From NCBI GenBank assembly GCA_903864485.1, contig CAIPGD010000219.1, forward strand, positions 1 through 13,501: a stretch of DNA of 13,501 nt, given 5' to 3'. A program made the translations under genes and the position numbers. Under the pieces are notes generated by a model. It had not been told where the DNA came from. It ran no database searches and was given only the letters and a program-made list of their open reading frames with translations. The DNA is from an uncultured bacterium (GTDB lineage Bacteria > Pseudomonadota > Gammaproteobacteria > Burkholderiales > Burkholderiaceae_E). Shown here in pieces: positions 7,385 through 13,231 of the stretch (its first letter is position 1; every line of letters begins with the position of its first letter).

Positions 7385-7552
7385 ATGCTGACTGTCATCG
7401 AAACTGAACTCTTTCAGAAGCTTTGGCCTGCATATTGGACAGAGGAGGAACGAGGCGAATTCGCATCATTCCTGTCCGCAAACCCAACCGCTGGCGATGT
7501 CGTTCCTGAGTCCGGAGGAGTTCGAAAAATTCGCCGTGCCCTCGAACCATAA
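7385..7552 (+). pseudogene. Truncated RelE/HigB-type toxin, N-terminal half only
   Basis: Starts MLTVIETELFQKLWPAYW, then TEEERGEF, NPTAGDVVPESGG and VRKIRRALEP, and stops at 55 residues. The series 'ANP-AGDV-P-SGG-RK-R' is the familiar first half of RelE/HigB-like mRNA interferases, which are normally about 105-115 residues. The missing half holds the core beta-strands and catalytic basic residues (usually starting GRGK-GG-RVIY), and I find no trace of it in any frame before the antitoxin. The simplest reading is a deletion joining the middle of the toxin to the antitoxin start, so the product should be inactive. A longer in-frame start (7235) has no supporting signal and would cross the operator. 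Confidence 0.75.
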
Positions 7553-7850
7553 GCCCTTATCTTCGAGAGAATCGGCCAAATTCGAAGCCGGCCGAGACCT
7601 TGGCGCAGAACTTCTCGAGTCCATCGCCCAGATGAAGGCCGGCCAAGTGCAGGTAGCCTTTAGTCCGGCCATCGAGGCACGCGAAAAGACCGGTTTGTCC
7701 CAAAGCCAGTTTGCCGCATTGCTCGGCGTATCAGTACGGACGCTTCAGGGATGGGAGCAAGGGCGCAAACAACCAAGCGGCGCGGCGCGCACCCTACTAA
7801 CAATCGCTCGCACGAACCCCAAAGCATTGCTGGCCGTCGCAGGAAAATAG
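7497..7850 (+). CDS. XRE-family antitoxin (HigA-like) of the first module
   Basis: The recognisable antitoxin begins around residue 33 (GRDLGAELLESIAQMKAGQ), continues IEAREKTGLSQSQFAALLG and ends ALLAVAGK. The helix-turn-helix is at about 66-88 (GLSQSQFAALLGVSVRTLQ) followed by WEQGRKQPSGAARTLL, the usual C-terminal DNA-binding signature of this family. In intact modules it binds and neutralises the cognate RelE-like toxin and represses the operon. The only upstream in-frame ATG (7497) lies inside the toxin fragment and has no ribosome site; residues 1-32 look like out-of-frame toxin sequence, so the real start is uncertain (GTG at 7536 is one alternative). The DNA-binding half is intact, so it may still repress the operator upstream or neutralise toxins elsewhere. 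Confidence 0.75.
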   Translation: MSFLSPEEFEKFAVPSNHKPLSSRESAKFEAGRDLGAELLESIAQMKAGQVQVAFSPAIEAREKTGLSQSQFAALLGVSVRTLQGWEQGRKQPSGAARTLLTIARTNPKALLAVAGK

Positions 7851-7936
7851 AAAAGTGCTTTTCTCCCAATCCACGAAAGGTGCTGTGTACCAGGGTCCCT
7901 TCGAAAGGACTCGAGGCCCCAGTCGAACTTGAGTCC

Positions 7937-8023
7937 GATTTTGTGACCGGAGGAGACAAGTCCACTCAGGACGAGGACATCCGCAATGCCAATGCTTTGG
8001 CAAAAGATCTGAAGGAGTCGTAA
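7937..8023 (+). pseudogene. C-terminal remnant of an HI1419-type (RelE/ParE-like) addiction-module toxin
   Basis: The last codons read GGDKSTQDEDIRNANALA then KDLKES and stop two bases before the next antitoxin gene. GGDKSTQ-(D)-DI--A--LAK-L is the highly conserved tail of the HI1419-like 'addiction module killer protein' family, whose full length is about 95-105 residues. The 70 or so preceding residues are missing: upstream codons in this frame (KGLEAPVELESDFV) do not resemble the family and run back into the first antitoxin out of frame. No start codon with a ribosome site is visible. This is therefore a decayed toxin whose 3' end survives because it carries the ribosome site (GAAGGAG) of the antitoxin. 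Confidence 0.75.
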
Positions 8024-8025
8024 CC

Positions 8026-8325
8026 ATGACCAAAACCAAGACCCGCGTTTGGGATCCTGCCGAGCACCTGATCACCGATGAGGACATGGCAGCCTATCTG
8101 GAAGCGGCGCTCCAAGAAGGGGACCCCGCACTGATCGCCGCTGCGCTCGGCGATATTGCGCGCGCCAAGGGCATGAGTCAGATTGCCCGTGATGCAGGCC
8201 TAGGTCGCGAGAGCCTCTACAAAGCTCTCTCTGCGGAAGGCAATCCAGAGTTCGCAACCATCATGAAGGTCATCGCGGCACTTGGGTTGCAGTTGCATGC
8301 GTCTCCATCGAGTACTGCTGCATGA
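8026..8325 (+). CDS. HI1420-type addiction-module antidote protein
   Basis: A 99-residue antitoxin with the family pattern WDPAEHL, DEDMAAYLEAALQEGDPALI, ALGDIARAKGMSQIARDAGL and RESLYKALSAEGNPEFATI. The helix-turn-helix is at about 48-68. It starts at an ATG preceded by GAAGGAG with an 8-base spacer, two bases after the stop of the toxin remnant, the canonical toxin-then-antitoxin order for HI1419/HI1420 modules. It would neutralise the RelE-like partner and autoregulate the operon. Here the partner is reduced to its tail, so the gene is an orphan in this locus; the reading frame and motifs are undamaged, suggesting recent toxin loss or selection to keep the antitoxin. Confidence 0.88.
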   Translation: MTKTKTRVWDPAEHLITDEDMAAYLEAALQEGDPALIAAALGDIARAKGMSQIARDAGLGRESLYKALSAEGNPEFATIMKVIAALGLQLHASPSSTAA

Positions 8326-8635
8326 CGACAACGAACAAGCAAGGTTCACCGTGAAGAGTTACTACGACCGAATCAAACCCCACTGGGACCTCGAGGTTGC
8401 TGCAACCACCCGGGCGTTTGATTGGTGAGTAGATGACTGAAGGCCATCCAGAGGTCGAGACCTTGGGTAGCTTCTAGGCATTCCCTTAGTGCCGGCGTCC
8501 GCGCAGATCCGTCTATGAATGGAGTGAACCCCTCGGGCTGGACAAAGTGATCAGATTGCTTTTTTCCCCTAAAAGATCGTTGCTAGTGTTTGCCCGCAAT
8601 TGACGTCACTCCCAAAATGGGAGAAGCTAAACTAG
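8326..8635. other. 310-bp gap between the second and third toxin-antitoxin modules
   Basis: No convincing gene. A 25-codon frame on the plus strand (GTG at 8350 to TGA at 8427, encoding KSYYDRIKPHWDLEVAATT) has natural-looking composition and could be the stump of another lost gene, but I cannot name a family. The right end carries the higB control region. Confidence 0.4.
8600..8623 (+). promoter_or_regulatory. Operator-like palindrome and possible -35 upstream of higB
   Basis: A perfect inverted repeat CTCCCA-AAA-TGGGAG (8609-8623) lies 12 bp before the higB ATG, directly after a near-consensus TTGACG (8600-8605). No matching -10 at normal spacing is seen (TAAACT at 8628 is 22 bp away). Position and symmetry suggest a HigA binding site for autoregulation. 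Confidence 0.4.
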
Positions 8636-8944
8636 ATGAGGGTGATCGCCAAGAGCAGTTTAAAAAAGTTTTGGGACCGACCCGGCTGCGGTGATGCGCG
8701 CGGTCCGTTGCACAGCTGGTATGACGAGGCCGCCAAGGCGACTTGGACCTCTCCGCAAAATATCAAGGACCAGTACGCCAGCGCCAGCATCTGCGGAAAT
8801 AACCGCGTGGTGTTCAACATCGGCGGCAACAAGTACCGACTGGTGGTGGAAATGCAATACCGCGCAGGCATCGTCTGGGTGAAGTTTATTGGGACCCATA
8901 CCGAGTACGATCGTATCGATGTGGAGAACGTTAATGAATATTAA
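8636..8944 (+). CDS. higB: HigB-family mRNA interferase toxin
   Basis: A 102-residue toxin of the HigB family (PF09907 type), apparently complete. Hallmarks are MRVIAKSSLKKFWDR at the start, NIKDQYASASICGNNRVVFN (42-61), GGNKYRLVVEM and VKFIGTHTEYDRID (82-95). These enzymes associate with ribosomes and cleave mRNA when the antitoxin is lost. Length and all family blocks match the usual 95-110 residues, in contrast to the two truncated toxins upstream. It overlaps the higA start by 11 bp, giving coupled translation. There is no strong Shine-Dalgarno (AGCTAAACTAG precedes the ATG), common in toxin genes kept at low expression. A palindrome just upstream is the probable operator. Confidence 0.92.
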   Translation: MRVIAKSSLKKFWDRPGCGDARGPLHSWYDEAAKATWTSPQNIKDQYASASICGNNRVVFNIGGNKYRLVVEMQYRAGIVWVKFIGTHTEYDRIDVENVNEY

Positions 8945-9302
8945 GCCGATCCGAAACGATGAGGACTTGAAGGAGGTCTTCCGCCGGCTCGAGTCGATCT
9001 TCCAGGCAGAGGAACAAACCCCAGAAGCGGACGAGCGGGATGTGCTGGTGACGCTCGTTGAGGCTTATGAGAGAAAGCACTACGACTTCGGGCCGGCCGA
9101 CCCCGTTGAAGCCATCAAGTTTCGGATGGAACAGCAGGGCCTTTCGGCGCGTGATCTCGAACCATTCATTGGACCGAGTGGCCGAGTCTCCGAAGTACTC
9201 AATCGCAAGCGACGTTTGAGTCTGCGCATGGTCAAGAGCCTGCATGACGGATTGAATATTCCCTATGAGAGCCTCCTGGCGGAGGGTCCCGCCACGGCCT
9301 AA
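8934..9302 (+). CDS. higA: HigA antitoxin
   Basis: A 122-residue antitoxin partnered with higB. It reads MNIKPIRNDEDLKEVFRRLE, then EADERDVLVTLVEAYERKHY, DPVEAIKFRMEQQGL and FIGPSGRVSEVLNRKRRL, the standard HigA set for this toxin family. The helix-turn-helix is at about 68-98 in an XRE-type fold. The ATG at 8934 lies inside the higB 3' end (11-bp overlap) in the +1 frame; a longer in-frame start at 8889 is buried in higB and rejected. It should bind HigB and repress the promoter upstream. All family blocks are present, so this module looks functional. Confidence 0.92.
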   Translation: MNIKPIRNDEDLKEVFRRLESIFQAEEQTPEADERDVLVTLVEAYERKHYDFGPADPVEAIKFRMEQQGLSARDLEPFIGPSGRVSEVLNRKRRLSLRMVKSLHDGLNIPYESLLAEGPATA

Positions 9303-9342
9303 TCTGAACGATGTTCTCTGCTGCGTGCGGTTTTCGCTCGCG

Positions 9343-9377
9343 ATTGAGGCCCGCTATTGAGGCCCGCTATTGAGGCC
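9343..9377. repeat. 13-bp tandem repeat, about 2.7 copies
   Basis: ATTGAGGCCCGCT occurs at 9343-9355 and 9356-9368, then ATTGAGGCC at 9369-9377. The copies are exact. It is too short and ungapped for a CRISPR array. It may have arisen by replication slippage or be a small iteron-like site. Confidence 0.9.
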
Positions 9378-9474
9378 TCTCGTCAAGTTCTAACCTGTCG
9401 TGCGGCCGAAGATCCCAAAAACGGATTTCTTAATAAAATCCCTATTTTTCAGTAGTTTGCAAAAAATTCAGTCG

Positions 9475-9504
9475 AAAAAAAAGACCGGAAAATCCGGTCT
9501 TTTA
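9475..9504. terminator. Strong bidirectional intrinsic terminator
   Basis: AAAAGACCGGA-AAA-TCCGGTCTTTT (9479-9503) is a perfect 11-bp stem with a 3-base loop. Read on the minus strand it ends in eight U (A-run 9475-9482), an excellent terminator; read on the plus strand it ends in UUUU and would stop higBA transcription. Confidence 0.8.
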
Positions 9505-9575
9505 TCACTTATTGGCGGACAAGAGGCGGATTCTCCCAGCGGCTCGCCTGCATGCTCGCCGCTTCTCATCCCGAC

Positions 9576-9597
9576 GCGAGCCAAATTGTTGGCTCGC
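9576..9597. other. Perfect hairpin GCGAGCCAA-ATTG-TTGGCTCGC
   Basis: Nine perfect base pairs around a 4-base loop, with no U-run on either side, so it is not a classical terminator. It sits between two terminator-like hairpins downstream of tRNA-Ser and could be part of a small RNA or RNA-stabilising structure. Confidence 0.6.
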
Positions 9598-9610
9598 TCC
9601 CCTCCCCGCC

Positions 9611-9639
9611 GAAAAGCAAGAAAGGCCCTCGCGGGCCTT
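9611..9639 (-). terminator. Intrinsic terminator of tRNA-Ser
   Basis: On the minus strand AAGGCCC-GCGA-GGGCCTT is followed by TCTTGCTTTTC, a GC-rich hairpin with a U-rich tail starting 9 bp after the encoded CCA. The flanking GCTTTTC and GAAAAGC (9641-9647 and 9611-9617) can extend the stem. Confidence 0.7.
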
Positions 9640-9648
9640 CGCTTTTCG

Positions 9649-9738
<90 letters not shown>

Positions 9739-9749
9739 GGGTCACGAAG

Positions 9750-9777
9750 ATTATCAGCCTGCGGGGAATGCGCAAAA
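9750..9777 (-). promoter_or_regulatory. Probable promoter of tRNA-Ser
   Basis: On the minus strand TTTTGC (9772-9777), a 16-bp spacer and GATAAT (9750-9755) precede the tRNA 5' end by 11 bp. The segment after the -10 contains GTGACCC, a GC-rich discriminator as in stringently controlled stable-RNA promoters. The -35 is poor. Confidence 0.5.
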
Positions 9778-9958
9778 TAACGGGCTTCCCGGACGCCGTT
9801 CGCGAAATCGAGCTAGTCAAAATCCGATATCCGGAATATCCTCCGACCCAAATGCCTTTAATGGTGGATGGGTATAGCTTGGGCCCTTCAAACCATTCAA
9901 GCAGGTTCAAGTTCAGCCTGGATTAGAGATCTCTCCCAGGTGTTTTCGAGGAGTTCTG

Positions 9959-11755
9959 ATGTCGTCCACGCCGAACACGCAGCACGCCACTCACGGCCAT
10001 CATGGTCACCACGGCCATCATGGTAGCCATGGCGATCACGGGACGCATCACGGTCACGCGGAGGGATCCGACGCCCCGACCCTACCGGCACCCGTCGGCA
10101 TCCGCGGCAATATCTATGCCGCGCTTTTCGATCCTGATCGGCCGGGCAACCTGCAGCCGTTCATCGACAATTTCACGATGGCGCTGATAGTTGCGATTCC
10201 TTTCGCGCTGTTGTTCGAGAATGTCCCTGAGGTTTATGAGGCTAACCAAGGCCTCTTCCACTTTTTTGACATGTTCTCGTTGGGTGTATTCACAATTGAG
10301 TACATCCTGCGCCTCTACACCGCGCCAGAGATGGCGGAGTTCAAGGGCAAGTCGGGGAGCCATTTCCGCTGGATGGTCATGCCCATGTCGATTATCGACC
10401 TGGCTGCGATCCTGCCCTTCTACCTTTCGTTGTTCCTGCCCCTCAACGTTGGTGCGCTGCGTGCGATCCGATTGCTGCGGCTGGCCAAGCTCTCACGCAT
10501 CCTGATCCCTGCCGTCCAGGAGTTTGCACAGCGTAACCACGGCAAAACCGTGCGCCAGAAGGTTCATGCACTGATATTCCAGACGCCTACTTCGGGCAAG
10601 TTGCACGTGCTGCTGGATAACTTTTTGGTGATTTGGGTCTTGATCTCTGTGGTCGCCGTGATTCTTGAGACGGTGCCCTCGATTCACGACATCCTGGTCT
10701 GGGAGTTCAAGCTCCTCGATTACATTGCGGTCGCGATCTTTTCGACCGAATATGTACTTCGCCTGTACTCGGTCCCCGAAGAACCCGAGTTCAAGAATCG
10801 TTACGATTCACTCTCACGTTTGGGTTACGCCAAGACCCGTAACGCGATCATCGATCTGCTGGCGGTGTTGCCGTTCTTCCTTGAGGTGTTCCTGCATCAC
10901 CTCTTCGATCTGCGATTCTTGCGCGTATTCCGGCTGATGCGTTTGCTCAAGCTGACGCGTAATAGCGGCGCCATGGATACGCTTGGCAAGGTCGTTATCC
11001 GTGAGTGGCGGGTCCTTTACGCAGCCGGTTTCGTGATGATTTTGCTGGTCATCTTGACCGCTAGCTTTGGTTATTTGCTGGAGCATGAAGCCCAGCCGGA
11101 CAAATTCGAAAATATTCCCCAGTCAATTTACTGGGCGGTGATCACGCTGGCCAGCGTGGGGTATGGGGATATTTCACCCGTGACTCCGGGCGGCCGGGCG
11201 ATGACGGTGATCCTCGCGTTCCTCGGGATTGGTATCTTTGCGATCCCTGCCGGTTTGCTGGCTTCGGCGTTTACCGACCAGTTGCGACTCGACCGGGAAG
11301 CCTTTGAAGACACCGTGCGCGAGGCCTTGCATGACGGCCATCTGAGCCAGGACGAAAAGGAGATGCTCGAGGCCGAGGCAGCCCGACTGCACCTGCCCCG
11401 GACCGAAGTTGACCGCATCATGAAGAAGGTTCGTCATCTGATGGCGCAAGAGCTTCTTGAGGAGCGCGAGCGGGTACATGAACAACATGCGCGCATCGAG
11501 GCGATGGAAGTTCTCAAACAAGAACACGAACACTCAGCCGCGGGGGCTGGTGGCGGTGGTGGTTCGGTCTCTTATGAGCAGATTGCTGGCAACCCTGAGG
11601 TGGCGTTCGAGCAGGCCAGAATTCTGATCGGTCAGCTACGGGTGCTTGGCACGGCGGTCGACCCCGACAAGCTCAAGCCGCTGTTTGCGAGCCCAGAGCG
11701 CGCTACCGATCAAGAGCGCATGGTCTGGGAGCTGGTGGCTCGCAAAGCGGGATAG
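9959..11755 (+). CDS. Voltage-gated K+-type channel with two tandem voltage sensors, one pore and a His-rich N-terminus
   Basis: A 598-residue inner-membrane protein. Residues 9-33 hold 13 histidines with Gly spacers (HGHHGHHGHHG). A first voltage sensor spans about 68-185: S1 70-88, S2 100-120 with E114, S3 142-160 with D147, and S4 with R168, R171, R174, K177 and R180 at every third place. A second sensor spans about 217-336: S2 E264, S3 D299, S4 R319, R322, R325, R328, K331 and R334. The copies are clearly duplicated (FTIEYILRLY/FSTEYVLRLY; IIDLAAILPFYL/IIDLLAVLPFFL). Only the second is followed by a pore: S5 about 350-372, filter TLASVGYGD (396-404) and S6 ending IPAGLLASAF. The K+ signature GYGD implies potassium selectivity. 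The tail has charged helices (440-525), a Gly linker (529-535) and a final helical segment (540-598). GAGGAG precedes the ATG. Usual bacterial Kv channels have one sensor per pore. Confidence 0.92.
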   Translation: MSSTPNTQHATHGHHGHHGHHGSHGDHGTHHGHAEGSDAPTLPAPVGIRGNIYAALFDPDRPGNLQPFIDNFTMALIVAIPFALLFENVPEVYEANQGLFHFFDMFSLGVFTIEYILRLYTAPEMAEFKGKSGSHFRWMVMPMSIIDLAAILPFYLSLFLPLNVGALRAIRLLRLAKLSRILIPAVQEFAQRNHGKTVRQKVHALIFQTPTSGKLHVLLDNFLVIWVLISVVAVILETVPSIHDILVWEFKLLDYIAVAIFSTEYVLRLYSVPEEPEFKNRYDSLSRLGYAKTRNAIIDLLAVLPFFLEVFLHHLFDLRFLRVFRLMRLLKLTRNSGAMDTLGKVVIREWRVLYAAGFVMILLVILTASFGYLLEHEAQPDKFENIPQSIYWAVITLASVGYGDISPVTPGGRAMTVILAFLGIGIFAIPAGLLASAFTDQLRLDREAFEDTVREALHDGHLSQDEKEMLEAEAARLHLPRTEVDRIMKKVRHLMAQELLEERERVHEQHARIEAMEVLKQEHEHSAAGAGGGGGSVSYEQIAGNPEVAFEQARILIGQLRVLGTAVDPDKLKPLFASPERATDQERMVWELVARKAG

Positions 11756-11763
11756 AGTGCCTA

Positions 11764-11794
11764 ACCGGCTCAGGGCTAGTAGCCCCGGGCTGGT
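11764..11794. terminator. Hairpin between the convergent channel and serS genes
   Basis: ACCGGCTCAGGGC-TAGTA-GCCCCGGGCTGGT forms a 13-position stem with two G-U pairs and one A-C mismatch, placed between the two stops. No strong U-run follows on either strand, so termination is plausible but unproven. Confidence 0.5.
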
Positions 11795-11803
11795 CGGTAT
11801 CCG

Positions 11804-13165
11804 TTAAGCGCCGGGTGTGAGTCGATCGATTCCACCCAGGTAGGGCTTGAGGACCTCAGGCACCAAGATTGACCCATCGGGTTGCTGGTAGTTCTCGAGA
11901 ACGGCTACCAGCGTCCGGCCAACCGCCAGGCCGGATCCATTAAGGGTATGAACAAATTCCGTCCGACCCGGGGCGGTTCGCATCCGCGCGCTCAAGCGCC
12001 GGGCCTGGAAGGCCTCGCAATTACTGCAAGACGAGATCTCCCGATACGCCTGCTGACCAGGCAGCCAAACCTCGATATCGTAGGTTCGCGCAGCACTAAA
12101 TCCCATATCACCGGTGCAGAGTTGCAGAACCCGATAGGGCAACTCTAGTTTTTGCAGGATCGCTTCGGCGTTGAGCGTCAGAGTTTCAAGTGCCTGAGTA
12201 GAGGCCTCGGGGTGCGCGACCCAAACCAGTTCTACTTTTTCAAATTGATGTTGGCGAATCATGCCGCGGGTATCCCGACCGGCGGCCCCGGCTTCGGACC
12301 GAAAGCAGGCGGTATGAGCAGTCCAACGCAACGGGAGCTGCTCGGGTTCGAGGATTTCATCGCGCACCTGGTTCGTGAGCGTGATCTCGCTGGTTGAAAT
12401 CAGCCACAGCGGCGCTTCGTCCGCTCGATGCGTCTCGGAGGGTCCGCCCCGCCGAACCGAGAACATATCGTCAGCGAACTTGGGTAATTGCCCAGTCCCT
12501 GCCAACGATTCTGAATTGACCAAGACGGGGGTCCAGCATTCGACATAGCCATGCTCTCGGGTGTGCGTATCCAGCATGAACTGGGCGAGTGCGCGGTGTA
12601 ATGCAGCCAGCGACCCGCGAAGCAGGCTAAAGCGCGAGCCTGTCATTTTGGTCGCGGTCTCAAAATCGAGGCCCAGTCGGGCGCCCAGATCCACGTGATC
12701 TTTGGGCTGATAGGTCGCCGTCTCGGAACCCCAGGCCCCCTGCTGCGACGCGATAGGTCGACCCTGCGCGCTCTCACCAAAGGGACTCCAGCGGCGAATT
12801 TCGACATTCCCGGACTCATCGCTGCCAAGGGGCACATTCGCCTGGGGCAGATTGGGCAGCCCGCGCAGCCATTCATCGACCTGTTGCAGGATCTGATCGT
12901 TCTCAGCCTTGGTCTGATCGAGTTCGCCACCCAAACCGGCGACCTCCGCAAGTTCTGCCGAGGCATCTTCACCACGCCCTTTGCGCTGACCCACCAATTT
13001 GGAGAGCGCGTTGCGGCGGGCCTGGAGTTCTTCAGTGCGAACCTGTACGGTCTTACGTCGGGCCTCGAGCGCGCGAAAGGCGTCTACATCCAGCACAACC
13101 CCGCGCGTGGCGAGGCGCTCGGCGACGGAATCCAGGTCCTTACGCAGTAATTGAATATCGATCAT
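11804..13165 (-). CDS. serS: Seryl-tRNA synthetase
   Basis: A 453-residue class II synthetase that charges tRNA-Ser (and tRNA-Sec where present). The N-terminal coiled-coil arm that grips the long variable arm spans about 30-100 (ARRKTVQVRTEELQARRNALSK). The class II motifs are visible: motif 1 near 212-230 (PVLVNSESLAGTGQLPKF), the serine-binding TSE at 258-260, motif 2 with CFRSEAGAAGRDTRGMIRQHQ at 287-306, and motif 3 with NGSGLAVGRTLVAVLENYQ at 409-427. It is somewhat longer than the usual 425-430, mainly through RRGGPSETHRADEAP at about 238-252. The ATG at 13165 gives the normal MIDIQLLRKD start. It lies 66 bp downstream of rarA, the common rarA-serS arrangement in beta- and gammaproteobacteria. 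Confidence 0.98.
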   Translation of the reverse strand: MIDIQLLRKDLDSVAERLATRGVVLDVDAFRALEARRKTVQVRTEELQARRNALSKLVGQRKGRGEDASAELAEVAGLGGELDQTKAENDQILQQVDEWLRGLPNLPQANVPLGSDESGNVEIRRWSPFGESAQGRPIASQQGAWGSETATYQPKDHVDLGARLGLDFETATKMTGSRFSLLRGSLAALHRALAQFMLDTHTREHGYVECWTPVLVNSESLAGTGQLPKFADDMFSVRRGGPSETHRADEAPLWLISTSEITLTNQVRDEILEPEQLPLRWTAHTACFRSEAGAAGRDTRGMIRQHQFEKVELVWVAHPEASTQALETLTLNAEAILQKLELPYRVLQLCTGDMGFSAARTYDIEVWLPGQQAYREISSCSNCEAFQARRLSARMRTAPGRTEFVHTLNGSGLAVGRTLVAVLENYQQPDGSILVPEVLKPYLGGIDRLTPGA

Positions 13166-13231
13166 GATGAATTCCGAACAATTAGAAAAGACAGACGCAA
13201 GACCCTCAGGCTCAAAGCCGTGCGGACGTGA

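Larger units (their letters stand above)
9303..9648. other. Gene-free structured interval between higA and tRNA-Ser
   Basis: No protein gene is supported in these roughly 345 bp. From left to right it holds a short tandem repeat (9343-9377), an AT-rich stretch (about 9415-9480), an 11-bp perfect hairpin with A/T flanks (9479-9503), a 9-bp perfect hairpin (9576-9597) and the tRNA terminator (9611-9639). Open frames here cross the hairpins or the tRNA and are spurious. Confidence 0.6.

Noticed and set aside
7207..7398. A 63-residue minus-strand frame upstream of the first TA module
   Set aside because: Composition is protein-like (DVETNFSRLRAQFTRPVLE), but it crosses the operator and the argO 3' end, has no ribosome site, and I recognise no family.
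9343..9377. CRISPR array
   Set aside because: Repeats are 13 bp, directly abutting, with no spacers.
9826..9840. Near-palindrome GATATCCGGAATATC upstream of the channel
   Set aside because: Five-base arms over an AT-rich core are likely by chance and sit over 100 bp from the start codon.
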